59,811 nucleotides of DNA from Gelidibacter salicanalis (GTDB lineage Bacteria; Bacteroidota; Bacteroidia; Flavobacteriales; Flavobacteriaceae). The translations under genes were made by a program, and so were the position numbers. A model generated the notes under the pieces. It was not told where the DNA came from. It did no database searches and saw only the letters and a program-made list of their open reading frames with translations. Below, one piece after another: positions 34,727-44,310 of the stretch (its first letter is position 1; each line of letters opens with the position of its first letter). The DNA is taken from the NCBI RefSeq assembly GCF_016469035.1, contig NZ_JAEHJZ010000038.1:12180-71990 (forward strand), given 5' to 3'.

Positions 34727-35689
34727 ATGACGGAAAAGATTCTAATTATTGGTGCATGTGGTCAAATTGGCTCAGAATTGACCTATAAACTACGTAGTAT
34801 ACATGGTGATGACAACGTGATTGCTTCTGACATTAATTATAGCAATTTAGAGGTTGTCAATTCCGGTCTTTTTGAAATTGTTGATGCACAAGATTATGGC
34901 TCGATCCTTCTTTGTGTTGAAAAGCACAACATAGACACCATTTATTTAATGGCTGCCATGTTGAGCGCAACTGGAGAGAAATATCCTATGAAAGCGTGGG
35001 ATTTGAATATGAGTTCTCTTTTTCATGTATTAAACCTGGCCAAGGCAAAATTTATAAGTAAGGTATTCTGGCCATCAAGCATTGCAGTGTACGGTCCGAC
35101 AACTCCAAAGGACCATACCCCACAACACACCATTATGGAACCTAGTACGGTATATGGAATTACCAAACAGGTTGGCGAACGTTGGTGCGAATATTACTTT
35201 GATAAATATGGTGTGGATGTACGCAGTATGCGCTATCCAGGAATCATCAGTTGGAAAACCTTGCCGGGCGGTGGTACTACAGATTATGCGGTGGAAATCT
35301 ACCATAAGGCCATTACGGATGGACAGTATGAAAGTTTCCTTTCAGAAGATACTGAATTACCAATGATGTTTATGGATGATGCTATTGATGCTACCATTCA
35401 AATTATGGAGGCACCGGCTGAGCAATTATCCATACGTTCCTCCTATAACTTAGCTGCCATTAGTTTTACACCTAAAGATATTGCTGATGAAATTCAGAAG
35501 TATATAAAGGATTTCAAAATTACTTACAAACCTGATTTCAGACAGGATATTGCGGATACATGGCCAAGATCTATAGATGATAGTGTGGCTCAAACAGATT
35601 GGAACTGGAGTCCTAAATTTGACCTCAAAAAGATGAGTAAAGAAATGTTAACCCAACTTGGCAAGAAATACGCTGCCGCAGAAAAATAA
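34727..35689 (+). CDS. L-threonine 3-dehydrogenase, short-chain (SDR) type
   Basis: 320 residues, cytoplasmic. Rossmann motif at the start (ILIIGACGQIGSELTYKLR), conserved SSIAVYGPTTP near residue 120, and the catalytic YxxxK (Tyr 143, Lys 147 in STVYGITKQVGERWCEYY). The segment RYPGIISWKTLPGGGTTDYA is characteristic of the SDR-type threonine dehydrogenases known from Flavobacterium and trypanosomes. It oxidises L-threonine to 2-amino-3-oxobutyrate with NAD. The glycine-forming partner lyase is not in the window. A terminator follows. Confidence 0.9.
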   Translation: MTEKILIIGACGQIGSELTYKLRSIHGDDNVIASDINYSNLEVVNSGLFEIVDAQDYGSILLCVEKHNIDTIYLMAAMLSATGEKYPMKAWDLNMSSLFHVLNLAKAKFISKVFWPSSIAVYGPTTPKDHTPQHTIMEPSTVYGITKQVGERWCEYYFDKYGVDVRSMRYPGIISWKTLPGGGTTDYAVEIYHKAITDGQYESFLSEDTELPMMFMDDAIDATIQIMEAPAEQLSIRSSYNLAAISFTPKDIADEIQKYIKDFKITYKPDFRQDIADTWPRSIDDSVAQTDWNWSPKFDLKKMSKEMLTQLGKKYAAAEK

Positions 35690-35710
35690 ATTAGAACACC
35701 TTATTATATA

Positions 35711-35753
35711 AAACAAAGCACTTTAAAGAAATTTGAAGTGCTTTGTTATTTTA
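35711..35753 (+). terminator. Terminator after the threonine dehydrogenase gene
   Basis: A stem of AACAAAGCACTT with AAGTGCTTTGTT, followed by ATTTT. Confidence 0.75.
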
Positions 35754-35956
35754 GAGACACCAAAAAATCTCTAAATTCTTTCGATGATTGTGCGACCACT
35801 TAAAAATCCACCCCATTTTAGTGACGATTAAAGCCCTCATTAACATTCTTTAAGAGAATTGAATGTAAAAGTTAATCCTGTCCTAAATAAGATTTCTTTA
35901 AGAATTTTAGCGCTAATTATTTGTAATTTAGTAATCAACTTTAAAAAACAAATATT

Positions 35957-36433
35957 ATGAAAACCTCAATAGAAGAAGCTAGAGAACAATCACATAAAGA
36001 CACCGTTAACGTTTTACAAGGTATCATAGAAAAAAATTACGATGCTGAAAAGGGCTACAAAAAAGCCATGCAGGATGCTAAAACTCCAGCATTAAAAAAC
36101 TTTTTAAAAGAGCAAGCCGTTCAGCGCAGTCATTTTGCTACTGCTATAGATAAAGAATTACGTCAATTGGGAGCAAAACCAAAAGAGAGTGGCAGTGTTA
36201 CCGGAACATTGCACCGGGCATGGATTGATATTAAAAGTTCAGTTGCAGGTAATGATGATGAAGCAGTTCTTGAAGAAGTGATACGTGGTGAAAAGGCAAG
36301 TGTTGATGAATATGAAGATGTGATGAAAAAATATACACTAGCACCTAACGTAAATAATCTATTACAATCTCAATTAAGAGACATACAAGGTACATTAAAT
36401 CGTGTAAAAACTTTAGAAGATATTCAAGGTTAA
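35957..36433 (+). CDS. PA2169 family four-helix-bundle protein (DUF2383)
   Basis: 158 residues, all helical, no signal peptide. The family pattern is seen in VLQGIIEKNYDAEKGYKKAM, FLKEQAVQRSHFATAIDKEL and a second pair with VLEEVIRGEKASVDEYEDVM. Glutamates and histidines (EQ, RSH, GE) lie where ferritin-like bundles carry metal, but binding is not proven. Members are stress-associated in other bacteria. It stands alone and is followed by a terminator at 36462. Confidence 0.88.
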   Translation: MKTSIEEAREQSHKDTVNVLQGIIEKNYDAEKGYKKAMQDAKTPALKNFLKEQAVQRSHFATAIDKELRQLGAKPKESGSVTGTLHRAWIDIKSSVAGNDDEAVLEEVIRGEKASVDEYEDVMKKYTLAPNVNNLLQSQLRDIQGTLNRVKTLEDIQG

Positions 36434-36461
36434 GAATTGTAAATTAACAACCTTATAAAAT

Positions 36462-36492
36462 AAATCCCCGGCATTATCAATGCGGGGGTTTT
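36462..36492 (+). terminator. Terminator after the PA2169-family gene
   Basis: A stem of CCCCGGCATT with AATGCGGGG followed by TTTTATATTT. Confidence 0.75.
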
Positions 36493-36743
36493 ATATTTAT
36501 GCCAGCTTAAAACTTACTCCTATTGCCTATGCTGAAAATGCTACCTTATCAAATAATGAACCAAAATCTCTATAAAACACCAACTATTAGCTATTAAGTC
36601 AATAATAAAATTTAAGAGATAATAATAATAATAATAATAGACATTCAAGTTGCTAAAAAAATGTATTTTTAACAACTTGCATTTTTTTTATGGAAAAAGA
36701 CATACCTCCATGGTATTTCATAAAATAGCATCGAAATACGCAT
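36493..36743. other. AT-rich gap with a trinucleotide repeat
   Basis: It holds an (ATA)n tract of about 20 bases near 36619-36639 and a weak inverted pair (AAAAATG with CATTTTTTTT) near 36656-36691. No gene or clear promoter is visible. Confidence 0.4.
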
Positions 36744-37202
36744 ATGAAATATAAAATGGAAAAACCAAAACTACACTTGTTACTTGCTGATGATGATATA
36801 GATGACTGTGATTTTTTCAAGGAAGCAACAGATGAAATATCTGACGCGTGTAACCTATCCATTGTACATAATGGTGTCGAGCTGATGAATTTTTTATCAT
36901 CAGAAAATGCTGACCTTCCAAATTTGATTTTTCTAGATCTTAATATGCCTCGAAAATCTGGTATGGAATGTCTGGCGGAGATCAAATCTTCAGATCAACT
37001 ATCCCAGATCCCAATTATTATCTATTCTACTTCGTTAGACCATACTGTGGTGAGTGAACTGTATCAAATGGGCGCACTTCATTACATTCAAAAACCGGCT
37101 GAATTTTCAAGTATAAAAACAGTTATTGAAAAAGCATTATTATTATTCAATGCCAATGTAACACCTACTTGTTCAAGAGAACATTTTATTATTCAACCTT
37201 AG
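36744..37202 (+). CDS. Single-domain response regulator
   Basis: 152 residues with one receiver domain and no output domain. Acidic pocket ADDDIDD near residue 16, phospho-Asp in LIFLDLNMPRKSGMECL near 61, the switch residue in IIYSTS and the lysine in IQKPAE. This is the type found with phytochrome-like kinases (Rcp1 group). It lies 7 bases before the large PAS histidine kinase gene, and the ATG at 36744 or 36756 could serve as start. The output must come through another protein or phosphotransfer. Confidence 0.92.
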   Translation: MKYKMEKPKLHLLLADDDIDDCDFFKEATDEISDACNLSIVHNGVELMNFLSSENADLPNLIFLDLNMPRKSGMECLAEIKSSDQLSQIPIIIYSTSLDHTVVSELYQMGALHYIQKPAEFSSIKTVIEKALLLFNANVTPTCSREHFIIQP

Positions 37203-37209
37203 TTAATAC

Positions 37210-40200
37210 ATGGGTATCAACAAAACCACACCTATTTTTTTAGAAGGCGGCGGCAAAATGGGCAAACTCATGAGAGCCAAAGATTGGGGCAAAACGCCAT
37301 TAGGCGACCCTAAAAATTGGCCACAGCCTCTACAAACCATGGTTAAGGTAATGCTGGATAACCCTTTTTTTGGCTGTTCTATAGTTTGGGGCAAAGACTA
37401 CGCTCAGTTCTACAATGACGCCTATCTTCCAATTTTATGCAGCAAACATCCACATGCTTTAGGAGCAAGCGCTCAAGACACCTTTTCTGAAATCTGGCAC
37501 ATTACCGGCCCCTTAATAGAAGAAGCGATGAATGGACAAGCTGTTGGTTTTTCAGATTTTATGTTACCTCTTAACCGTAATGGAAGTGTGGAAACCTGTT
37601 ATTTTGATTTTGCTTATAGTCCTATTAGATTGGCTTCTGGAGAGGTTGGCGGCGTCTTAATTACACTTATAGAAACCACTACTAAAAAGAAAGATGAACT
37701 TGCTTTAATAGAAAGCAAAAATGAAATGGAGTTTGTCATAGAAAACACGCAATTAGGCACCTTTGATTACAACCCCTTAAATAATATGTTCTCTTGCAAT
37801 GCGCGACTTAAAAAATGGTTTGGCCTACCTTTACAGGAACATATGCAACTTAGCCACGCCATTGATGTCATAGTAAAAGACGATAAGGAGCGAGTTCTTA
37901 GGGCTATTAACAGGGTATTGCAATACGCTTCTGAGAACAGCTACGATATAGAATATACCATAGAAAATCCTATTTCAGAGAAACCAATTATTGTTCACGC
38001 CAAAGGCCGCGCATGGTTTAATGAAAATAATGAAGCTTACAGATTAACGGGCACATTAGAAGACGTTACCGAAAGGGTATTGTCCAGAAAAAAGATAGAA
38101 GAAAGTGAACGAAACCTTCGACTGATGGTGCTCCAGGCTCCCGTAGCTATAGCCATTATGAGGGGTGCCGACTACCGCGTGGAAATTGCCAACAAATTGG
38201 CCCTCCAAATTTGGGGAAGAACAGAACAACAGGTATTGAACATCCCTTTGTTTGAAGCCCTTCCTGAACTGGTATCGCAAGGAATAAAAGGATATGTAGA
38301 CGATGTAGCCAAAACAGGAAAACGGTTTGCTACACCTGAAATGCCGGTAAAGTTCTCAGCAAACGGAGAACCCGTAATACTATATCTCAACTTTTCATTT
38401 GAAGCGCTTTATGACGCTGAAGGCTCTATTAACGGCGTCATGGCAGTTGGCATTGATGTCACACCACAAGTTGAGGCGAGAAAAAAAATAGAAGAAAGTG
38501 AGCAACATATGCGCGCTTTAGTAGAGAGCGCTCCTTTTCCAATTGCAGTCTATGTGGGAGAAGAAATGAGAATATCTCTTGCCAATCAAACTATGATGAC
38601 GGCTTGGGGAAAAGGAAATGATGTGGTAGGCAAATTATATACTGAGATATTGCCAGAATTAGGAAATCAATCCGTATTTGATCAAATTAGAACCGTGCTT
38701 CATACTGGTATTCCGTTTCATGCAAAAAACCAAAGGATCGATCTTTTTAATAATGACCATATAAGTACTTTTTATTTTAATTATAGCTTTACCCCTTTAT
38801 TGGACAGTGATGGCAATGTACACTCCGTAATGAACACCGCCGCGGATGTCACTGAGCTTCATGAGGCCAAACAGCAAGTAGAGGATAGCGAAAAAAAGTT
38901 CCGCGATTCTGTCATGCAGGCCCCACTTGGTATTGTTATTTTTAGAGGGTCTGAGAATAGGATTGAAATGGCAAACGAAAATTATCTGCAGCTTATAAAT
39001 CAGACAAGAAGTCAATTTGTAGGCAAGCCTCTTTTTGAAGCATTACCTGAGGTCAAAGATACTATGGTTTCAATAATTTCAGACGTTTATGAAACTGGTA
39101 ATGCTTTTTACGGTTACGAATTTCCAATTAACTTAAACCTTAATAATAAATCTGAAACAGGGTATTTCAATTTTGTATACCATCCCTTAAAAGAAAACAA
39201 TATTATTACCGGTATTATGGTGGTTACCACTGATGTTACCGCTACTGTACAGGCTAAAAATAGTATTGAAGAAAACGAAGAGAAGTTAGAGCTTATTATA
39301 GAAGCTAGTGATTTGGGTATTTTTGATGTCGATTTAAAAACGGGAGAAATTCACGCTTCTGATCGCTGTTACCAAATTTTAGGATTTCCTGATCAAAGAG
39401 AATTATCCCATCACGACCTCGTTGCCAATATTCATCCAGAAGATTTTCCTACTCGGAAAAGAGAATTTAAACGCGCATTTATCAATGGCACCCTTCATTA
39501 CCAGTCTAGAGTTATCCATACCGATCAAACCATACATTGGATAGACGCAAAGGGCAAAGTCTATTATGACGATAACAACAAACCAGAACGCATGCTAGGA
39601 ACTGTGAGGGATATTACGGAAGAGCGGACTTTTCAACAGCAATTATTGGAGCGGGAAGAAAAATTTAGACTCTTGGCAGACTCTATGCCACAACACGTAT
39701 GGACCTCTGACCCCCAAGGTAATATGAATTATTTTAACCAATCTGTTTTTGATTATTCAGGATTGACTCTGGATCAAATTAATGCAGACGGATGGATACA
39801 AATAGTGCATCCGGATGAACGTGAAGAAAACCTTAAGCAGTGGACGGAAGCCATCAATTCAGGCAATGATTTCTTGATTGAACACCGTTTTCGTAAACAT
39901 GACGGTGAGTATCGTTGGCAATTAAGTCTGGCCATTCCACAAAGAGACAAAGACGGCACTATAAAAATGTGGGTAGGCAGCAGTACCGACATTCAAGAAC
40001 AAAAAATGTTTACTACGGAGTTAGAGAATAAAGTACAACTGCGAACAAGCGAGTTGCAACAAAAAAATATAGACTTAGAGAAAATGAATAAGGAATTGCA
40101 ATCCTTTGTATATATCTCAAGTCATGATTTGCAGGAACCTTTACGTAAAATACAAACGTTCTCATCGCGTATTTTAGAAACGGAGTACAATCATTTATCG

Positions 40201-40794
40201 GACAATGCCAAGAGACATTTTTCGCGCATGCAGAATTCAGCACATAGGATGCAAAATTTAATTCAAGATTTAATTGCTTACTCTAGGACCACTATTCAGG
40301 AATCAAAATTTGAAAATGTAGACCTGTTAGAAGTTATTGATGATATTAAGGAAACCCTGAGTGAGGAGTTGGAACAGAATGAGGTGACCTTAAACCTACA
40401 TAATATTTGCGAGGTTAATATTATCCCTGTACAGTTTAAACAAGTATTTCACAACTTGATAAGCAACTCCATAAAATTTGCTAAGACAGACCATCCGCTA
40501 GTGATCGAAATTAATTGTGATGAAGTAGATGGACAATCAACCGGCATGCCCTCATTATCTAAAAACAAACGCTATTGCCACATAAAATTTACAGATAATG
40601 GGATTGGCTTTGAACCACAATACAATGAAAAAATATTTGAAGTATTTCAGCGCCTTCACAGTAAGGACGACTATACAGGAACGGGCATCGGACTTGCTAT
40701 AGTAAAGCGGATTTTAGAAAATCACGAAGGACATATTGTAGCAAACGGAAATTTAAACGAAGGCTCCGTATTTGACATTTACATTCCTGTCTGA
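37210..40794 (+). CDS. Large multi-PAS soluble sensor histidine kinase
   Basis: 1194 residues, no transmembrane helix, so cytoplasmic. The N-terminus is the PAS-like module that begins GGGKMGKLMRAKDWGKTPLG with WGKDYAQFYNDAY, then about six PAS/PAC repeats between residues 170 and 950, with repeated linkers of the form ARKKIEESEQHMRALVESAP. A coiled coil near 955 leads to HisKA with phospho-His at 972 (SSHDLQEPLRKIQTFSSRIL) and HATPase_c (HNLISNSIKFAK, DNGIGFEP, TGTGIGLAIVKRI). The HisKA type is that of bacteriophytochromes, but no bilin-binding GAF domain is seen, so the signal may be oxygen, redox or a small ligand. Partner: the single-domain receiver just upstream. Confidence 0.93.
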   Translation: MGINKTTPIFLEGGGKMGKLMRAKDWGKTPLGDPKNWPQPLQTMVKVMLDNPFFGCSIVWGKDYAQFYNDAYLPILCSKHPHALGASAQDTFSEIWHITGPLIEEAMNGQAVGFSDFMLPLNRNGSVETCYFDFAYSPIRLASGEVGGVLITLIETTTKKKDELALIESKNEMEFVIENTQLGTFDYNPLNNMFSCNARLKKWFGLPLQEHMQLSHAIDVIVKDDKERVLRAINRVLQYASENSYDIEYTIENPISEKPIIVHAKGRAWFNENNEAYRLTGTLEDVTERVLSRKKIEESERNLRLMVLQAPVAIAIMRGADYRVEIANKLALQIWGRTEQQVLNIPLFEALPELVSQGIKGYVDDVAKTGKRFATPEMPVKFSANGEPVILYLNFSFEALYDAEGSINGVMAVGIDVTPQVEARKKIEESEQHMRALVESAPFPIAVYVGEEMRISLANQTMMTAWGKGNDVVGKLYTEILPELGNQSVFDQIRTVLHTGIPFHAKNQRIDLFNNDHISTFYFNYSFTPLLDSDGNVHSVMNTAADVTELHEAKQQVEDSEKKFRDSVMQAPLGIVIFRGSENRIEMANENYLQLINQTRSQFVGKPLFEALPEVKDTMVSIISDVYETGNAFYGYEFPINLNLNNKSETGYFNFVYHPLKENNIITGIMVVTTDVTATVQAKNSIEENEEKLELIIEASDLGIFDVDLKTGEIHASDRCYQILGFPDQRELSHHDLVANIHPEDFPTRKREFKRAFINGTLHYQSRVIHTDQTIHWIDAKGKVYYDDNNKPERMLGTVRDITEERTFQQQLLEREEKFRLLADSMPQHVWTSDPQGNMNYFNQSVFDYSGLTLDQINADGWIQIVHPDEREENLKQWTEAINSGNDFLIEHRFRKHDGEYRWQLSLAIPQRDKDGTIKMWVGSSTDIQEQKMFTTELENKVQLRTSELQQKNIDLEKMNKELQSFVYISSHDLQEPLRKIQTFSSRILETEYNHLSDNAKRHFSRMQNSAHRMQNLIQDLIAYSRTTIQESKFENVDLLEVIDDIKETLSEELEQNEVTLNLHNICEVNIIPVQFKQVFHNLISNSIKFAKTDHPLVIEINCDEVDGQSTGMPSLSKNKRYCHIKFTDNGIGFEPQYNEKIFEVFQRLHSKDDYTGTGIGLAIVKRILENHEGHIVANGNLNEGSVFDIYIPV

Positions 40795-40927
40795 CAAATT
40801 AGGATGTAAAAGCAAGAAAATATAGGTTTGTATTTATAAGGCCAGACAATTACCCAATAACGCTATACATTGACCATTTTAACCCTATTGAAATAATTAT
40901 ATACATTAGTCATCATTTAATTACACT

Positions 40928-41491
40928 ATGAAAATCTTTATTAAATTCGATTTTACGCAATTCTGTTCGACAATACTCGACGAGAAATTGGATGAACTTA
41001 ACATTAAATACAGGATGTTAAATTTTGGGGAAATTGAATTTTTAGAACCTGTTCCGCCAGATAAGTTGAAGGCATTTGACGCTATCCTTGACACCTATGG
41101 CATTGAAAAAATAGAGAATCAGAAGGTTATTTTAGTGCAGAAAATAAAAGACACTTTAATTGATATGGTATTTAACACCAATGACGCTATTAACGTAAAA
41201 AGCTCCGTGTATCTGTCGGACAAATTGGGGCACAGCTATGGCTATTTGTCAAATCTATTTTCTGAGGTTACCTACACCTCAATTGAAAACTTTATCATCT
41301 TACAACGTATAGAGTACGCTAAATCACTTATAACAAATACAGGTTTATCATTAACAGAGATTGCGTTTCGATTGCAATACTCTAGTGTAGCGCACTTAAG
41401 CACACAATTTAAAAACACCACAGGCATTACCCCTACCGCCTTTCAGCGCATTATTGCAAAAAGGAGAGAATTAAAAAACAATAAAGACTAA
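40928..41491 (+). CDS. AraC-family regulator with N-terminal HMA-like domain
   Basis: 187 residues. Residues 1-75 form a small alpha/beta domain (KIFIKFDFTQFCSTILDEKL, then FGEIEFLEPVPPDK) of a type often fused to AraC DNA-binding domains in Bacteroidota; it resembles heavy-metal-associated folds but no CxxC metal motif is present. The C-terminal half is a double helix-turn-helix (YGYLSNLFSEVTYTSIENFI, SLTEIAFRLQYSSVAHLSTQ and FKNTTGITPTAFQRI). It sits between the two kinase cassettes, 11 bases before the next receiver gene, so it probably belongs to that operon. Confidence 0.88.
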   Translation: MKIFIKFDFTQFCSTILDEKLDELNIKYRMLNFGEIEFLEPVPPDKLKAFDAILDTYGIEKIENQKVILVQKIKDTLIDMVFNTNDAINVKSSVYLSDKLGHSYGYLSNLFSEVTYTSIENFIILQRIEYAKSLITNTGLSLTEIAFRLQYSSVAHLSTQFKNTTGITPTAFQRIIAKRRELKNNKD

Positions 41492-41502
41492 AAAGTAAGA
41501 AA

Positions 41503-41949
41503 ATGCAAGAAGATTACACCTATGTTGTATTGGCCGATGATGATGAAGATGACCGACTGTTTTTTGTAGAGGCTTTTGAAGAGCTCAAAATACAGACCAG
41601 AGTAGACATCTATAAAGATGGGGTGGCGCTTATGGACGCTTTAAATGTTCCCGATTCGGTTTTGCCCAATATTCTTTTTTTGGATTTGAATATGCCAAAA
41701 AAATCAGGATTGGAATGTTTAATTGAAATTAAAAGCAACAACAGATTTAAAGACATTGCCATTGCCATATACTCTACTTCAGCATCAGAAGAAGATATAG
41801 AAAACACCTTTGTACAGGGTGCCAATATTTATATCAAAAAACCTAGCGATTTCAAAATCCTTAAAAAGATCCTATCAGATGTGGTCACCATAAATTGGCA
41901 ATATCACACTAACGGATTGGACAAAGACAATTTTTTATTACGTTTATAA
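41503..41949 (+). CDS. Single-domain response regulator
   Basis: 148 residues, one receiver domain: ADDDEDDRLFFVEAFEE near residue 11, phospho-Asp in ILFLDLNMPKKSGLECLIEIK near 60, IAIYSTSASEE and YIKKPSDF. It is clearly a paralogue of the receiver at 36744. The stop codon overlaps the next start by one base (TAATG), which implies translational coupling with the CHASE3 kinase. Confidence 0.93.
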   Translation: MQEDYTYVVLADDDEDDRLFFVEAFEELKIQTRVDIYKDGVALMDALNVPDSVLPNILFLDLNMPKKSGLECLIEIKSNNRFKDIAIAIYSTSASEEDIENTFVQGANIYIKKPSDFKILKKILSDVVTINWQYHTNGLDKDNFLLRL

Positions 41950-43739
41950 TGATGCCTTTTAAATCAATTTACTATTCTGAACGCTTCCTGAAAATCATCT
42001 TTGGTTTTAGCCTATTTATGGTATTAGTCATGGGAGGTATCGCCTATAAACACATAAGACAACTTTCTCGGTCTACGGCTGATGTCCAACACAATTACGA
42101 AGTACATCTTGAATTAGAAAAATTATTATCAGCTCTTAAAGATGCCGAAAGCGGAAAAAGAGGATTTATTATTTCGAGAGATTCTACCTTTTTGGAACCG
42201 CTGTTATTGAGCAGTTTGGAGTTGGACAAGAATATGGAACACTTAAAGTTTCTCACTAAGGACAACCCTGAACAACAAAAGAATATTGCTGAATTAAAAG
42301 CCAAAATTGTTAAGAGTTTGGATATTTTCAAAAAGACGCTTGATCTTGCCGCAACTGATAATCTAAATTCTCCCGAGTTTATTGCAGGTTTTAGAGAGGG
42401 AAGACAAACTATGAACAGTGTACGTTTCAAAATCATTGAAATGACTACACATGAAAGTGATGTGCTTGGCACTTCAAAAGAAAAAAGTTCAAAAAATATT
42501 TCCAACACACCCATGTTGCTGTATTATGTGCTCATCTTATCTCTTCTAATTTTATTATTGACCTACCTTCAAAATAGTAAGAACTTAAAAGTTTTAAAAG
42601 AAAAGAATGAACTCTTGGAAACCTTTAAAAAATCCACTACGCAATCTGAAATTATCAGCAAACATGGCAATTGGATTTGGCATATAGAAGAGAATACATT
42701 TGAGTATTCTGACAATCTATACCGATTACTCGGCGAGGAACCACAGTCATTTGAAGCCAATCTGGCCAATTACATGGATTTTGTCCATCCTGACGATGTG
42801 GATAAACTAACAGAACAAGTCAACAAAATGATGGAAAATGAAGATTTGCCGTTTATCCATTATAGAATCATTCAAAAAAACGGGAGCATTAAACACTTTA
42901 AAGCCTATGGCAAACTTTTAATCGATTCAGATGGCCATAAAAAGATATTAGGAACCACGGCTGATATTACAGATGAGATTGAAAATTACCGATTAATTGA
43001 AAAGAGAAACCTTGAGTTGGAACGGAGCAATAAGGAATTGTCATCATTTAACTATGTTGCCAGTCACGATCTACAAGAACCTTTACGAAAGATTCAAACT
43101 TTTTTATCACGACTTGAAGAGAAAGAACAGGACCATTTATCTAATAATGGCAAAGTATATATAGAGCGTATAAAATCATCTTCAACAAGGATGCGCTCCT
43201 TAATAGATGATTTGCTTCAATTTTCTAGAACAAACAGATCAGAAGAAGCCTTAGAAGATTCCAACATCAACATCTTATTAGAAACGGCCAAGCACGATCT
43301 TGTCGAAATCATCTCTGACAAAAGAGCCAGGATTTCATCGGATTTTATACCCTCAATGAAGGTCATTCCTTTTCAAATAAAGCAATTGTTCTTAAATCTG
43401 ATGAGTAACTCGTTAAAATACAGTCGAGAACTTACAGCTCCTGTCATTACCATTACCTATTCTCAAACCAAGGCCAGTGATTTACCAAAGATTAAATATT
43501 CTAAACACAACCTCTACCATACCATTACTGTAAAAGATAATGGTATTGGTTTTGACCAAGATTACGCAGAGAAGATTTTTATTCTATTTAACAGACTCCA
43601 CAACAAAAACGAATATTCTGGAACTGGCATCGGTCTTTCAATTTGTAAAAAAATTGTTGAAAATCACAATGGTTATATTACCGCAGAAGGCGATATTAAC
43701 AACGGTTCAATTTTCACGATTTATCTTCCACTGAGTTAA
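41949..43739 (+). CDS. CHASE3-PAS sensor histidine kinase
   Basis: 596 residues, inner membrane. Two transmembrane helices (about 12-32 and 180-198) enclose a CHASE3-type helical periplasmic sensor (LEKLLSALKDAESGKRGFII, residues 57-76, is a good match to the conserved core). A PAS_3 domain lies around 225-345 (NWIWHIEENTFEYSDNLYRL, MDFVHPDDVDKL). HisKA has phospho-His at 373 (VASHDLQEPLRKIQTFLSRL), followed by HATPase_c (LNLMSNSLKYSR, DNGIGFDQDYAEKIF, GTGIGLSICKKI). The kinase core is closely similar to that of the upstream multi-PAS kinase, as if one cassette was duplicated. Confidence 0.94.
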   Translation: MMPFKSIYYSERFLKIIFGFSLFMVLVMGGIAYKHIRQLSRSTADVQHNYEVHLELEKLLSALKDAESGKRGFIISRDSTFLEPLLLSSLELDKNMEHLKFLTKDNPEQQKNIAELKAKIVKSLDIFKKTLDLAATDNLNSPEFIAGFREGRQTMNSVRFKIIEMTTHESDVLGTSKEKSSKNISNTPMLLYYVLILSLLILLLTYLQNSKNLKVLKEKNELLETFKKSTTQSEIISKHGNWIWHIEENTFEYSDNLYRLLGEEPQSFEANLANYMDFVHPDDVDKLTEQVNKMMENEDLPFIHYRIIQKNGSIKHFKAYGKLLIDSDGHKKILGTTADITDEIENYRLIEKRNLELERSNKELSSFNYVASHDLQEPLRKIQTFLSRLEEKEQDHLSNNGKVYIERIKSSSTRMRSLIDDLLQFSRTNRSEEALEDSNINILLETAKHDLVEIISDKRARISSDFIPSMKVIPFQIKQLFLNLMSNSLKYSRELTAPVITITYSQTKASDLPKIKYSKHNLYHTITVKDNGIGFDQDYAEKIFILFNRLHNKNEYSGTGIGLSICKKIVENHNGYITAEGDINNGSIFTIYLPLS

Positions 43740-43760
43740 TTTCACATACACAATCTTTAG

Positions 43761-43797
43761 AAACCACCCCATTTGTAACGTATAGGGTGGTTTTTTT
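43761..43797 (+). terminator. Terminator of the receiver/CHASE3 kinase operon
   Basis: A stem of AAACCACCC with GGGTGGTTT and a run of seven T residues. Confidence 0.85.
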
Positions 43798-43914
43798 ATG
43801 GGTTTATGGGAATTCTATAACCAATTCTGAAAATACTGTAAAGGACAAGGTGTACTATTGAAGCATCTTTGTAGGGTACCCGATAAGCAACAATAAATGC
43901 ACGAGGATTTTAAA

Positions 43915-44061
43915 ATGAAAACGTTCTTTTACACTGTTTCCGTTCTCATGATAGTTATATGGGCACTAAGCTATTTTGTATATGCTTTAAAACCTTCAAT
44001 TCATCTTTTATTGCTTTTGGCTGTTTTAGTAGGACTTATAGGAATGAATAAAAAGGAGTAA
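43915..44061 (+). CDS. Small lmo0937-like membrane protein, 48 residues
   Basis: A 48-codon gene from ATG 43915 to TAA 44059-44061. The product is two short hydrophobic helices with a tight turn (FFYTVSVLMIVIWALSYFVY and HLLLLLAVLVGLIG) and a charged tail (NKKE). This is the layout of the lmo0937 family of small membrane proteins widespread in Bacteroidota, in which the first helix carries a conserved Trp-Ala pair, as here. Function unknown; members are often near stress genes. Confidence 0.6.
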   Translation: MKTFFYTVSVLMIVIWALSYFVYALKPSIHLLLLLAVLVGLIGMNKKE

Positions 44062-44136
44062 TAATGAATCGTACAATTGCGAAAAGACCCAATAGCTAAA
44101 AAATCAATATTAGAAATTTACATTATATAAACACTT

Positions 44137-44262
44137 ATGAAGACTAACCAAGACCCACAACTTAAACAATACGCCAGAGTAGCGCGGGTGCTGCCAAAAA
44201 ATGTTTCCAATGCCTCAAATGCTAGAATTAGGGTTTTAGCCACAGCGAAGCCTCAAATTTAA
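44137..44262 (+). CDS. Possible small protein, 41 residues
   Basis: A basic reading frame from ATG 44137 (MKTNQDPQLKQYARVARVLP, then a short basic tail) between the lmo0937-like gene and the AraC regulator. Codon use is ordinary, but I recognise no family, so it may be chance. Confidence 0.3.
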   Translation: MKTNQDPQLKQYARVARVLPKNVSNASNARIRVLATAKPQI

Positions 44263-44310
44263 AATTTGACCCATTAACATTTCTATAATTTACCAAAAAC
44301 CATACACGCC

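Noticed and set aside
36619-36639. The (ATA)n tract as a possible CRISPR or minisatellite.
   Set aside because: The unit is 3 bases with no spacers; it is a simple sequence run.
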